A stretch of 64,000 nt of DNA from contig NC_079881.1 in NCBI RefSeq assembly GCF_029227915.1, forward strand, positions 27,195,501-27,259,500, given 5' to 3'. Both the position numbers and the translations under genes were made by a program. The stretch is from Hydractinia symbiolongicarpus. Its lineage: Eukaryota; Cnidaria; Hydrozoa; Anthoathecata; Hydractiniidae. Under the pieces are notes generated by a model. It saw only the letters and a list, made by a program, of their open reading frames with translations, had not been told where the DNA came from and ran no database searches. This document shows positions 11,369 to 24,334 of this stretch, piece by piece. The first letter of the stretch is position 1; each line of letters opens with the position of its first letter.

Positions 11369-13601
11369 CAAGTCTTATGCGTTTTAGTGGTGAAAAAATA
11401 ATTTAAAAAATCGTTCTGGAAATGAGTTTACTCACAGGGTACTTTCTTTGTATACATTCGACTATACGGGCCAAGCCCGGGATTTGCGGGAAATCGCGGG
11501 TTTTCGTTTGCCGGCGATCAAACCTCTTTCATTAAGCGTCTCATCAAAAATGAAAACATTTTTAAAAACTACAAGTCTCATGGGCTTTAGTGGTGAAATA
11601 ATAATTTAAAAAATCGTTCGGGAAATGAGTTTACTCCCTGGGTACTTTCTGTGTATACTTTTGACTATACGGGCCGAGTCTGGGATTTACGGAAAATCGC
11701 AGGTTTTCGTTTGCCGGCGATTAAACTTCTTTTATTCAGCGTCTCATCAAAAATGAAAACAAGTTTGAAAACTACAAGTCTCATTCGTTTTAGTGGTGAA
11801 AAAATAATATAAAAAATCGTTCGGAAATTGAGTTTACTCCCTGGGTAATTTCTTTGTATACTTTTGACTATACGGGCCAAGCCCGGGATTTACGGGAAAT
11901 CGCGGGTTTTCGTTTGCCGGCGATTAAACTTCTTTTATTCAGCGACTTATCAAAAATGAAAACATTTTTGAAAACTACAAGTCTTTTGCGTTTTAGTGGT
12001 GAAAAAATAATTTAAAAAATCGTTCGGGAAATGAGTTTACTCACTGGGTACTTTCTTTGTATACTTTTGACTATACGGGCCAAGCCCGGGATTTACGGGA
12101 AATCGCGGGTTTTCGTTTGCCGGCGATTAAACTTCTTTTATTCAGCGTCTCATCAAAAATGAAAACATTTTTGAAAACTACAAGTCTTATGCGTTTTAGT
12201 GGTGAAAAAATAATTTAAAAAATCGTTCGAGAAATGAGTTTACTCCCTGGGTACTTTCTTTGTATACTTTTGACTATACGGGCCGAGTCTGGGATTTACG
12301 GGAAATCGCAGGTTTTCGTTTGCCGGCGATTAAACTTCTTTTATTCAGCCTCTCATCAAAAATGAAAACATTTTTGAAAACTACAAGTCTCATGCGATTT
12401 AATGGTGAAAAGTTAATTTAAACAATCGTTCTGGAAATGAGTTTACTCACAGGGTACTTTCTTTGTATACATTCGACTATACGGGACAAGCCCGGGATTT
12501 ACGGGAAATCGCGGGTTTTCGTTTGCCGGCGATTAAACCTCTTTCATTAAGCTTCTCATTAAAAATGAAAACATTTTTGAAAACTACAAGTCTCATTCGT
12601 TCTAGTGGTGCAGAAATAATTTGAAAAATCGTTCGGGAAATCAGTTTACTCATTGGGTACTTTCTTTATATACATTCAACTATACGTACCAAGCCCGGGA
12701 TTTACGGGAAATCGCGGGTTTTCGTTTGCCGGCGATTAAACTTCTTTTATTCAGCGTCTCATCAAAAATGAAAACAAGTTTGAAAACTACAAGTCTCATG
12801 CGATTTAATGGTGAAAAGTTAATTTAAAAAATCGTTCTGGAAATGAATTTACTCACAGGGTACTTTCTTTGTATACATTCGACTATACGGGACAAGCCCG
12901 GGATTTACGGGAAATCGCGGGTTTTCGTTTGCCGGCGATTAAACCTCTTTCATTAAGCTTCTCATTAAAAATGAAAACAAGTTTGAAAACTACAAGTCTC
13001 ATGCGTTTTAGTGGTGAAAAAATAATTTAAAAAATCGTTCGGGAAATGAGTTTACTCCCTGGGTACTTTCTTTGTATATTTTTGACTATACGGGCCAAGC
13101 CCGGGATTTACGGGAAATCGCGGGTTTTCGTTTGCCGGCGTTTAAACTTCTTTTATTCAGCGTCTCATCAAAAACGAAAACATTTTTGAAAACTACAAGT
13201 CTTATCCGTTTTAGTGGTGAAAAAATAATTTAAAAAATCGTTCGAGAAATGAGTTTACTCCCTGGGTACTTTCTTTGTATACTTTTGACTATACGGGCCG
13301 AGTCTGGGATTTACGGGAAATCGCAGGTTTTCGTTTGCCGGCGATTAAACTTCTTTTATTCAGCGTCTCATCAAAAATGAAAACATTTTTGAAAACTACA
13401 AGTCTTATGCGTTTTAGTGGTGAAAAAATAATTTAAAAAATCGTTCTGGAAATGAGTTTACTCACACGGTACTTTCTTTGTATACATTCGACTATACGGG
13501 CCAAGCCCGGGATTTACGGGAAATCGCGGGTTTTCGTTTGCCGGCGATTAAACCTCTTTCAATAAGCGTCTCATCAAAAATGAGAACATTTTTGAAAACT
13601 A
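11166..13601 (+). repeat. Complete 12-monomer higher-order repeat (2,436 bp), best example
   Basis: Twelve distinct monomers run P, Q, R2, Z, A, T, U, V, U2, W, Y, S with starts every 203 bp from 11,166. The same order, in whole or part, underlies 813-2,842, 2,843-5,075, 6,091-7,714 and 16,444-19,488. Monomers inside the unit differ at many positions, whereas the same monomer in different units is almost identical; this is the definition of a higher-order repeat. Unit markers include GGCGTTTAAAC and AAAAACGAAAAC in W and CTTATCCG in Y. Confidence 0.85.
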
Positions 13602-14819
13602 CAAGTCTCCTGCGTTTTAGTGGTGAAAAAAAACTTTAAAAAATCATTCGGGAAATAAGTTTATTCCCTGGGTACTTTCTTTGTATACATTCGACTACAC
13701 GGGCAAGGCCCGGGATTTACGGGAAATCGCGGGTTTTCGTTTGCCGGCGATTAAACTTCTTTTATTCAGCGTCTCATCAAAAATGAAAACAAGTTTGAAA
13801 ACTACAAGTCTCATGCGATTTAATGGTGAAAAGTTAATTTAAAAAATCGTTCTGGAAATGAGTTTACTCACAGGGTACTTTCTTTGTATACATTCGACTA
13901 TACGGGACAAGCCCGGGATTTACGGGAAATCGCGGGTTTTCGTTTGCCGGCGATTAAACCTCTTTCATTAAGCTTCTCATTAAAAATGAAAACAAGTTTG
14001 AAAACTACAAGTCTCATGCGTTTTAGTGGTGAAAAAATAATTTAAAAAATCGTTCGGGAAATGAGTTTACTCCCTGGGTACTTTCTTTGTATATTTTTGA
14101 CTATACGGGCCAAGCCCGGGATTTACGGGAAATCGCGGGTTTTCGTTTGCCGGCGTTTAAACTTCTTTTATTCAGCGTCTCATCAAAAACGAAAACATTT
14201 TTGAAAACTACAAGTCTTATCCGTTTTAGTGGTGAAAAAATAATTTAAAAAATCGTTCGAGAAATGAGTTTACTCCCTGGGTACTTTCTTTGTATACTTT
14301 TGACTATACGGGCCGAGTCTGGGATTTACGGGAAATCGCAGGTTTTCGTTTGCCGGCGATTAAACTTCTTTTATTCAGCGTCTCATCAAAAATGAAAACA
14401 TTTTTGAAAACTACAAGTCTTATGCGTTTTAGTGGTGAAAAAATAATTTAAAAAATCGTTCTGGAAATGAGTTTACTCACAGGGTACTTTCTTTGTATAC
14501 ATTCGACTATACGGGCCAAGCCCGGGATTTACGGGAAATCGCGGGTTTTCGTTTGCCGGCGATTAAACCTCTTTCAATAAGCGTCTCATCAAAAATGAGA
14601 ACATTTTTGAAAACTACAAGTCTCCTGCGTTTTAGTGGTGAAAAAAAACTTTAAAAAATCATTCGGGAAATAAGTTTATTCCCTGGGTACTTTCTTTGTG
14701 TACATTCGACTACACGGGCCAGGCCCGGGATTTAGGGGAAATCGCTGGTTTTCGTTTGCCGGCGATTAAACTTCTTTTATTCAGCGTCTCATCAAAAATG
14801 AAAACATTTTTGAAAACTA
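12790..14819 (+). repeat. Five-monomer tandem duplication U2-W-Y-S-P (2 x 1,015 bp)
   Basis: Copy 1 is 12,790-13,804 and copy 2 is 13,805-14,819. The AAAAACGAAAAC mark of W lies at 13,174 and 14,189, exactly 1,015 bp apart. The P monomer closing copy 1 (13,602) is a hybrid: it starts as P (CTCCTGCG, ACACGGGCAAGGCCC) and ends as V (TTACGGGAAATCGCGGG, AACAAGTTTG), which is the junction. Confidence 0.85.
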
Positions 14820-17052
14820 CAAGTCTTATGCGTTTTAGTGGTGAAAAAATAATTTAAAAAATCGTTCTGGAAATGAGTTTACTCACAGGGTACTTTCTTT
14901 GTATACATTCGACTATACGGGCCAAGCCCGGGATTTGCGGGAAATCGCGGGTTTTCGTTTGCCGGCGATCAAACCTCTTTCATTAAGCGTCTCATCAAAA
15001 ATGAAAACATTTTTAAAAACTACAAGTCTCATGGGCTTTAGTGGTGAAATAATAATTTAAAAAATCGTTCGGGAAATGAGTTTACTCCCTGGGTACTTTC
15101 TGTGTATACTTTTGACTATACGGGCCGAGTCTGGGATTTACGGGAAATCGCAGGTTTTCGTTTGCCGGCGATTAAACTTCTTTTATTCAGCGTCTCATCA
15201 AAAACGAAAACATTTTTGAAAACTACAAGTCTTATCCGTTTTAGTGGTGAAAAAATAATTTAAAAAATCGTTCGAGAAATGAGTTTACTCCCTGGGTACT
15301 TTCTTTGTATACTTTTGACTATACGGGCCGAGTCTGGGATTTACGGGAAATCGCAGGTTTTCGTTTGCCGGCGATTAAACTTCTTTTATTCAGCGTCTCA
15401 TCAAAAATGAAAACATTTTTGAAAACTACAAGTCTTATGCGTTTTAGTGGTGAAAAAATAATTTAAAAAATCGTTCTGGAAATGAGTTTACTCACAGGGT
15501 ACTTTCTTTGTATACATTCGACTATACGGGCCAAGCCCGGGATTTACGGGAAATCGCGGGTTTTCGTTTGCCGGCGATTAAACCTATTTCAATAAGCGTC
15601 TCATCAAAAATGAGAACATTTTTGAAAACTACAAGTCTCCTGCGTTTTAGTGGTGAAAAAAAACTTTAAAAAATCATTCGGGAAATAAGTTTATTCCCTG
15701 GGTACTTTCTTTGTATACATTCGACTACACGGGCCAGGCCCGGGATTTAGGGGAAATCGCTGGTTTTCGTTTGCCGGCGATTAAACTTCTTTTATTCAGC
15801 GTCTCATCAAAAATGAAAACATTTTTGAAAACTACAAGTCTTATGCGTTTTAGTGGTGAAAAAATAATTTAAAAAATCGTTCTGGAAATGAGTTTACTCA
15901 CAGGGTACTTTCTTTGTATACATTCGACTATACGGGCCAAGCCCGGGATTTGCGGGAAATCGCGGGTTTTCGTTTGCCGGCGATCAAACCTCTTTCATTA
16001 AGCGTCTCATCAAAAATGAAAACATTTTTAAAAACTACAAGTCTCATGGGCTTTAGTGGTGAAATAATAATTTAAAAAATCGTTCGGGAAATGAGTTTAC
16101 TCCCTGGGTACTTTCTGTGTATACTTTTGACTATACGGGCCGAGTCTGGGATTTACGGGAAATCGCAGGTTTTCGTTTGCCGGCGATTAAACTTCTTTTA
16201 TTCAGCGTCTCATCAAAAATGAAAACATTTTTGAAAACTACAAGTCTTATGCGTTTTAGTGGTGAAAAAATAATTTAAAAAATCGTTCTGGAAATGAGTT
16301 TACTCACAGGGTACTTTCTTTGTATACATTCGACTATACGGGCCAAGCCCGGGATTTACGGGAAATCGCGGGTTTTCGTTTGCCGGCGATTAAACCTCTT
16401 TCAATAAGCGTCTCATCAAAAATGAGGACATTTTTGAAAACTACAAGTCTCCTGCGTTTTAGTGGTGAAAAAAAACTTTAAAAAATCATTCGGGAAATAA
16501 GTTTATTCCCTGGGTACTTTCTTTGTATACATTCGACTACACGGGCCAGGCCCGGGATTTAGGGGAAATCGCTGGTTTTCGTTTGCCGGCGATTAAACTT
16601 CTTTTATTCAGCGTCTCATCAAAAATGAAAACATTTTTGAAAACTACAAGTCTTATGCGTTTTAGTGGTGAAAAAATAATTTAAAAAATCGTTCTGGAAA
16701 TGAGTTTACTCACAGGGTACTTTCTTTGTATACATTCGACTATACGGGCCAAGCCCGGGATTTGCGGGAAATCGCGGGTTTTCGTTTGCCGGCGATCAAA
16801 CCTCTTTCATTAAGCGTCTCATCAAAAATGAAAACATTTTTAAAAACTACAAGTCTCATGGGCTTTAGTGGTGAAATAATAATTTAAAAAATCGTTCGGG
16901 AAATGAGTTTACTCCTTGGGTACTTTCTGTGTATACTTTTGACTATACGGGCCGAGTCTGGGATTTACGGAAAATCGCAGGTTTTCGTTTGCCGGCGATT
17001 AAACTTCTTTTATTCAGCGTCTCATCAAAAATGAAAACAAGTTTGAAAACTA
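14820..17052 (+). repeat. Reshuffled HOR segment built from S-P-Q-R and Y-S-P-Q-R
   Basis: Eleven monomers run Q, R-to-W hybrid, Y, S, P, Q, R, S, P, Q, R2. The monomer at 15,023 begins as R (CTCATGGG, GTGTATAC) and ends with the AAAAACGAAAAC of W, joining Q-R directly to Y. The repeated S-P-Q-R block resembles the left-edge unit. All monomers are 203 bp. Confidence 0.78.
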
Positions 17053-19488
17053 CAAGTCTCATTCGTTTTAGTGGTGAAAAAATAATATAAAAAATCGTTC
17101 GGAAATTGAGTTTACTCCCTGGGTAATTTCTTTGTATACTTTTGACTATACGGGCCAAGCCCGGGATTTACGGGAAATCGCGGGTTTTCGTTTGCCGGCG
17201 ATTAAACTTCTTTTATTCAGCGACTTATCAAAAATGAAAACATTTTTGAAAACTACAAGTCTTTTGCGTTTTAGTGGTGAAAAAATAATTTAAAAAATCG
17301 TTCGGGAAATGAGTTTACTCCCTAGGTACTTTCTTTGTATACTTTTGACTATACGGGCCAAGCCCGGGATTTACGGGAAATCGCGGGTTTTCGTTTGCCG
17401 GCGATTAAACTTCTTTTATTCAGCGTCTCATCAAAAATGAAAACATTTTTGAAAACTACAAGTCTTATGCGTTTTAGTGGTGAAAAAATAATTTAAAAAA
17501 TCGTTCGAGAAATGAGTTTACTCCCTGGGTACTTTCTTTGTATACTTTTGACTATACGGGCCGAGTCTGGGATTTACGGGAAATCGCAGGTTTTTGTTTG
17601 CCGGCGATTAAACTTCTTTTATTCAGCCTCTTATCAAAAATGAAAACATTTTTGAAAACTACAAGTCTCATGCGATTTAATGGTGAAAAGTTAATTTAAA
17701 CAATCGTTCTGGAAATGAGTTTACTCACAGGGTACTTTCTTTGTATACATTCGACTATACGGGACAAGCCCGGGATTTACGGGAAATCGCGGGTTTTCGT
17801 TTGCCGGCGATTATACCTCTTTCATTAAGCTTCTCATTAAAAATGAAAACATTTTTGAAAACTACAAGTCTCATTCGTTCTAGTGGTGCAGAAATAATTT
17901 GAAAAATCGTTCGGGAAATCAGTTTACTCATTGGGTACTTTCTTTATATACATTCAACTATACGTACCAAGCCCGGGATTTACGGGAAATCGCGGGTTTT
18001 CGTTTGCCGGCGATTAAACTTCTTTTATTCAGCGTCTCATCAAAAATGAAAACAAGTTTGAAAACTACAAGTCTCATGCGATTTAATGGTGAAAAGTTAA
18101 TTTAAAAAATCGTTCTGGAAATGAGTTTACTCACAGGGTACTTTCTTTGTATACATTCGACTATACGGGACAAGCCCGGGATTTACGGGAAATCGCGGGT
18201 TTTCGTTTGCCGGCGATTAAACTTCTTTTATTCAGCGTCTCATCAAAAATGAAAACAAGTTTGAAAACTACAAGTCTCATTCGTTTTAGTGGTGAAAAAA
18301 TAATATAAAAAATCGTTCGGAAATTGAGTTTACTCCCTGGGTAATTTCTTTGTATACTTTTGACTATACGGGCCAAGCCCGGGATTTACGGGAAATCGCG
18401 GGTTTTCGTTTGCCGGCGATTAAACTTCTTTTATTCAGCGACTTATCAAAAATGAAAACATTTTTGAAAACTACAAGTCTTTTGCGTTTTAGTGGTGAAA
18501 AAATAATTTAAAAAATCGTTCGGGAAATGAGTTTACTCCCTAGGTACTTTCTTTGTATACTTTTGACTATACGGGCCAAGCCCGGGATTTACGGGAAATC
18601 GCGGGTTTTCGTTTGCCGGCGATTAAACTTCTTTTATTCAGCGTCTCATCAAAAATGAAAACATTTTTGAAAACTACAAGTCTTATGCGTTTTAGTGGTG
18701 AAAAAATAATTTAAAAAATCGTTCGAGAAATGAGTTTACTCCCTGGGTACTTTCTTTGTATACTTTTGACTATACGGGCCGAGTCTGGGATTTACGGGAA
18801 ATCGCAGGTTTTTGTTTGCCGGCGATTAAACTTCTTTTATTCAGCCTCTTATCAAAAATGAAAACATTTTTGAAAACTACAAGTCTCATGCGATTTAATG
18901 GTGAAAAGTTAATTTAAACAATCGTTCTGGAAATGAGTTTACTCACAGGGTACTTTCTTTGTATACATTCGACTATACGGGACAAGCCCGGGATTTACGG
19001 GAAATCGCGGGTTTTCGTTTGCCGGCGATTATACCTCTTTCATTAAGCTTCTCATTAAAAATGAAAACATTTTTGAAAACTACAAGTCTCATTCGTTCTA
19101 GTGGTGCAGAAATAATTTGAAAAATCGTTCGGGAAATCAGTTTACTCATTGGGTACTTTCTTTATATACATTCAACTATACGTACCAAGCCCGGGATTTA
19201 CGGGAAATCGCGGGTTTTCGTTTGCCGGCGATTAAACTTCTTTTATTCAGCGTCTCATCAAAAATGAAAACAAGTTTGAAAACTACAAGTCTCATGCGAT
19301 TTAATGGTGAAAAGTTAATTTAAAAAATCGTTCTGGAAATGAGTTTACTCACAGGGTACTTTCTTTGTATACATTCGACTATACGGGACAAGCCCGGGAT
19401 TTACGGGAAATCGCGGGTTTTCGTTTGCCGGCGATTAAACCTCTTTCATTAAGCTTCTCATTAAAAATGAAAACAAGTTTGAAAACTA
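17053..19488 (+). repeat. Six-monomer tandem duplication Z-A-T-U-V-U2 (2 x 1,218 bp)
   Basis: Copy 1 is 17,053-18,270 and copy 2 is 18,271-19,488. Private variants occur in both at an exact 1,218-bp offset: CCTAGGTAC in the A monomer, CAGGTTTTTGTTTGCC in T, CTCTTATC in T and GATTATACCTC in U. The U2 monomer closing copy 1 (18,068) ends with the tail of R2 (AAACTTC, AACAAGTTTG), so it is the hybrid that marks the exchange. Confidence 0.9.
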
Positions 19489-20909
19489 CAAGTCTCATGC
19501 GTTTTAGTGGTGAAAAAATAATTTAAAAAATCGTTCGGGAAATGAGTTTACTCCCTGGGTACTTTCTTTGTATATTTTTGACTATACGGGCCAAGCCCGG
19601 GATTTGCGGGAAATCGCGGGTTTTCGTTTGCCGGCGATCAAACCTCTTTCATTAAGCGTCTCATCAAAAATGAAAACATTTTTAAAAACTACAAGTCTCA
19701 TGGGCTTTAGTGGTGAAATAATAATTTAAAAAATCGTTCGGGAAATGAGTTTACTCCCTGGGTACTTTCTGTGTATACTTTTGACTATACGGGCCGAGTC
19801 TGGGATTTACGGGAAATCGCAGGTTTTCGTTTGCCGGCGATTAAACTTCTTTTACTCAGCGTCTCATCAAAAATGAAAACATTTTAGAAAACTACAAGTC
19901 TCATTCGTTCTAGTGGTGCAGAAATAATTTGAAAAATCGTTAGGGAAATCAGTTTACTCATTGGGTACTTTCTTTATATACATTCAACTATACGTGCCAA
20001 GCCCGGGATTTACGGGAAATCGCGGGTTTTCGTTTGCCGGCGATTAAACTTCTTTTATTCAGCGTCTCATCAAAAATGAAAACAAGTTTGAAAACTACAA
20101 GTCTTATGCGTTTTAGTGGTGAAAAAATAATATAAAAAATCGTTCGGAAATTGAGTTTACTCCCTGGGTAATTTCTTTGTATACTTTTGACTATACGGGC
20201 CAAGCCCGGGATTTACGGGAAATCGCGGGTTTTCGTTTGCCGGCGATTAAACTTCTTTTATTCAGCGTCTTATCAAAAATGAAAACATTTTTGAAAACTA
20301 CAAGTCTCATTCGTTCTAGTGGTGCAGAAATAATTTGAAAAATCGTTCGGGAAATCAGTTTACTCATTGGGTACTTTCTTTATATACATTCAACTATACG
20401 TACCAAGCCCGGGATTTACGGGAAATCGCGGGTTTTCGTTTGCCGGCGATTAAACTTCTTTTATTCAGCGTCTCATCAAAAATGAAAACATTTTAGAAAA
20501 CTACAAGTCTCATTCGTTCTAGTGGTGCAGAAATAATTTGAAAAATCGTTAGGGAAATCAGTTTACTCATTGGGTACTTTCTTTATATACATTCAACTAT
20601 ACGTGCCAAGCCCGGGATTTACGGGAAATCGCGGGTTTTCGTTTGCCGGCGATTAAACTTCTTTTATTCAGCGTCTCATCAAAAATGAAAACAAGTTTGA
20701 AAACTACAAGTCTTATGCGTTTTAGTGGTGAAAAAAGAATTTAAAAAATCGTTCGGGAAATGAGTTTACTCCCTGGGTAATTTCTTTGTATACTTTTGAC
20801 TATACGGGCCAAGCCCGGGATTTACGGGAAATCGCGGGTTTTCGTTTGCCGGCGATTAAACTTCTTTTATTCAGCGTCTTATCAAAAATGAAAACATTTT
20901 TGAAAACTA
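19489..20909 (+). repeat. Transition block, W/Q hybrid then R, V, Z, V, V, Z-like monomers
   Basis: Seven 203-bp monomers leave the strict 12-mer order. The first (19,489) starts as W (TATATTTTTGAC) and ends as Q (TTGCGGG, GATCAAACC). Two monomers end with the unusual ACATTTTAGAAAAC instead of ACATTTTTGAAAAC, and two V-like monomers share CGTTAGGGAAATC; those pairs are 609 bp apart, suggesting a three-monomer duplication with later changes. Confidence 0.7.
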
Positions 20910-21721
20910 CAAGTCTTATGCGTTTTAGTGGTGAAAAAATAATTTAAAAAATCGTTCTGGAAATGAGTTTACTCACAGAGTACTTTCTTTGTATACATTC
21001 GACTATACACGCCAAGCCCGGGATTTACGGGAAATCGCGGGTTTTCGTTTGCCGGCGATTAAACCTCTTTCAATAAGCGTCTCATCAAAAATGAGAACAT
21101 TTTTGAAAACTACAAGTCTCCTGCGTTTTAGTGGTGAAAAAAAACTTTAAAAAATCATTCGGGAAATGAGTTTATTCCCTGGGTACTTTCTTTGTATACA
21201 TTCGAATACACGGGCCAGGCCCGGGATTTAGGGGAAATCGCTGGTTTTCGTTTGCCGGCGATTAAACCTCTTTTATTCAGCCTCTCATCAAAAATGAAAA
21301 CATTTTTGAAAACTACAAGTCTTATGCGTTTTAGTGGTGAAAAAATAATTTAAAAAATCGTTCTGGAAATGAGTTTACTCACAGAGTACTTTCTTTGTAT
21401 ACATTCGACTATACACGCCAAGCCCGGGATTTACGGGAAATCGCGGGTTTTCGTTTGCCGGCGATTAAACCTCTTTCAATAAGCGTCTCATCAAAAATGA
21501 GAACATTTTTGAAAACTACAAGTCTCCTGCGTTTTAGTGGTGAAAAAAAACTTTAAAAAATCATTCGGGAAATGAGTTTATTCCCTGGGTACTTTCTTTG
21601 TATACATTCGAATACACGGGCCAGGCCCGGGATTTAGGGGAAATCGCTGGTTTTCGTTTGCCGGCGATTAAACCTCTTTTATTCAGCCTCTCATCAAAAA
21701 TGAAAACATTTTTGAAAACTA
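20910..21721 (+). repeat. Two-monomer (406 bp) tandem duplication S-P
   Basis: Copy 1 is 20,910-21,315 and copy 2 is 21,316-21,721. Both carry the private variants ACAGAGTAC, TACACGCCAAGCC, CGAATACACGGG and AAACCTCTTTTATTCAGCCTC at a 406-bp offset. I saw only the bounding monomers differ. Confidence 0.88.
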
Positions 21722-24334
21722 CAAGTCTTATGCGTTTTAGTGGTGAAAAAATAATTTAAAAAATCGTTCTGGAAATGAGTTTACTCACAGGGTACTTTCT
21801 TTGTATACATTCGACTATACGGGCCAAGCCCGGGATTTGCGGGAAATCGCGGGTTTTCGTTTGCCGGCGATCAAACCTCTTTCATTAAGCGTCTCATCAA
21901 AAATGAAAACATTTTTGAAAACTACAAGTCTCATGGGCTTTAGTGGTGAAATAATAATTTAAAAAATCGTTCGGGAAATGAGTTTACTCCCTGGGTACTT
22001 TCTGTGTATACTTTTGACTATACGGGCCGAGTCTGGGATTTACGGGAAATCGCAGGTTTTCGTTTGCCGCCGATTAAACTTCTTTTATTCAGCGTCTCAT
22101 CAAAAATGAAAACATTTTTAAAAACTACAAGTCTCATGCGATTTAGTGGTGAAAAGATAATTTAAAAAATCGTTCTGGAAATGAGTTTACTCACAGGGTA
22201 CTTTCTTTGTATACATTCGACTATACGGGACAAGCCCGGGATTTACGGGAAATTGCGGGTTTTCGTTTGCCGGCGATTAAACCTCTTTCATTAAGCGTCT
22301 CATTAAAAATGAAAACATTTTTAAAAACTACAAGACTCATTCGTTCTAATGGTGCAGAAATAAGTTGAAAAATCGTTCAGGAAATCAGTTTACTTCTTGG
22401 GTACTTTCTTTATATACATTCAACTATACGGGCCAAGCCCGGCATTTACGGGAAATCGCGGGTTTTCGTTTGCCGGCGATTAAATTTCTTTTATTCAGCG
22501 TCTTATCAAAAATGAAAACATTTTTGAAAACTACAAGTCTTATGCGTTTTAGTGGTGAAAAAATAATTTAAAAAATCGTTCTGGAAATGAGTTTACTCAC
22601 AGAGTACTTTCTTTGTATACATTCGACTATACACGCCAAGCCCGGGATTTACGGGAAATCGCGGGTTTTCGTTTGCCGGCGATTAAACCTCTTTTATTCA
22701 GCGTCTCATCAAAAATGAAAACATTTTTAAAAACTACAAGTCTTATGCGTTTTAGTGGTGAAAAAATAATTTAAAAAATCGTTCTGGAAATGAGTTTACT
22801 CACAGGGTACTTTCTTTGTATACATTCGATTATACGGGCCAAGCCCGGGATTTGCGGGAAATCGCGGATTTTCGTTTGCCGGCGATCAAACCTCTTTCAT
22901 TAAGCGTCTCATCAAAAATGAAAACATTTTTGAAAACTACAAGTCTCCTGGGCTTTAGTGGTGAAATAATAATTTAAAAAATCGTTCGGGAAATGAGTTT
23001 ACTCCCTGGGTACTTTCTGTGTATACTTTTGACTATACGGGCCGAGTCTGGGATTTACGGGAAATCGCAGGTTTTCGTTTGCCGGCGATTAAACTTCTTT
23101 TATTCAGCGTCTCATCAAAAATGAAAACATTTTTAAAAACTACAAGTCTCATGCGATTTAGTGGTGAAAAGATAATTTAAAAAATCGTTCTGGAAATGAG
23201 TTTACTCACAGGGTACTTTCTTTGTATACATTCGACTATACGGGAAAAGCCCGGGATTTACGGGAAATCGCGGGTTTTCGTTTGCCGGCGATTAAACCTC
23301 TTTCATTAAGCGTCTCATTAAAAATGAAAACATTTTTGAAAACTACAAATCTCATTCGTTCTAGTGGTGCAGAAATAATTTAAAAAATTGTTCGGGAAAT
23401 CAGTTTACTCATTGGGTACTTTCTTTATATACATTCAACTATACGTGCCAAGCCCGGGATTTACGGGAAATCGCGGGTTTTCGTTTGCCGGCGATTAAAC
23501 TTCTTTTATTCAGCGTCACGTCAAAAATGAAAACCAGTTTGAAAACTACAAGTCTCATGCGTTTTAGTGGTGAAAACATAATTTAAAAATCGTTCGAGAA
23601 ATGAGTTTACTCCCTGGGTACTTTCTTTGTATACTTTTGACTATACGGGCCGAGTCTGGGATTTACGGGAAATCGCAGGTTTTCGTTTGCCGGCGATTAA
23701 ACTTCTTTTATTCAGCGTCTCATCAAAAATGAAAACATTTTTGAAAACTACAAGTCTCATTTGTTCTAGTGGTGCAGAAATAATTTGAAAAATCGTTCGG
23801 GAAATCAGTTTACTCATTTACGGGATTTACGGGAAATCGCGGGTTTTCGTTTGCCGGCGATTAAACCTCTTTCAATAAGCGTCTCATCAAAAATGAGAAC
23901 ATTTTTGAAAACTACAAGTCTCCTGTGTTTTAGTGGTGAAAAAAAACTTTAAAAAATCATTCGGGAAATGAGTTTATTCCCTGGGTACTTTCTTTCTTTA
24001 CATTCGACTACACGGGCCAGGCCCGGGATTTAGGGGAAATCGCTTGTTTTCGTTTGGCGGCGATTAAACTTCTTTTATTCAGCGTCTCATCAAAAATGAA
24101 AACATTTTTGAAAACTACAAGTCTTATGCGTTTTAGTGGTGAAAAAATAATTTAAAAAATCGTTCTTGAAATGAGCTTACTCACAGGGTACTTTCTTTGT
24201 ATACATTCGACTATACGGGCCAAGCCCGGGATTTGCGGGAAATCGCGGGTTTTCGTTTGCCGGCGATCAAACCTCTTTCATTAAGCGTCTCATCAAAAAT
24301 GAAAACATTTTTAAAAACTACAAGTCTCATGGGC
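21533..24334 (+). repeat. 2.8-kb tandem duplication, copy 1
   Basis: The segment from a P monomer through P, Q and the start of an R monomer is repeated immediately downstream at an offset of 2,801-2,802 bp. Shared private marks include AAACTACAAATCTCATTCG, GGGAAAAGCCC, GTCACGTCAAAAATG, the 164-bp short monomer at 23,751 and TTTCTTTCTTTACATTCG. The breakpoint lies inside TTTAGTGGTGAAA (24,335-24,347), which is common to R and P monomers, so the exact base cannot be fixed. Confidence 0.88.
23751..23914 (+). repeat. Truncated 164-bp monomer
   Basis: The monomer reads TTTACTCATTTACGGGATTTACGGG where a normal V monomer has about 39 more bases between TTTACTCATT and GGGATTTACGGG. The lost segment includes the TATATACATTC stretch and the GC hairpin. 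The same truncated monomer recurs in copy 2 of the 2.8-kb duplication, so the deletion is older than that duplication. The preceding monomer (23,549) is 202 bp because it has one A fewer in its A run. Confidence 0.9.
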
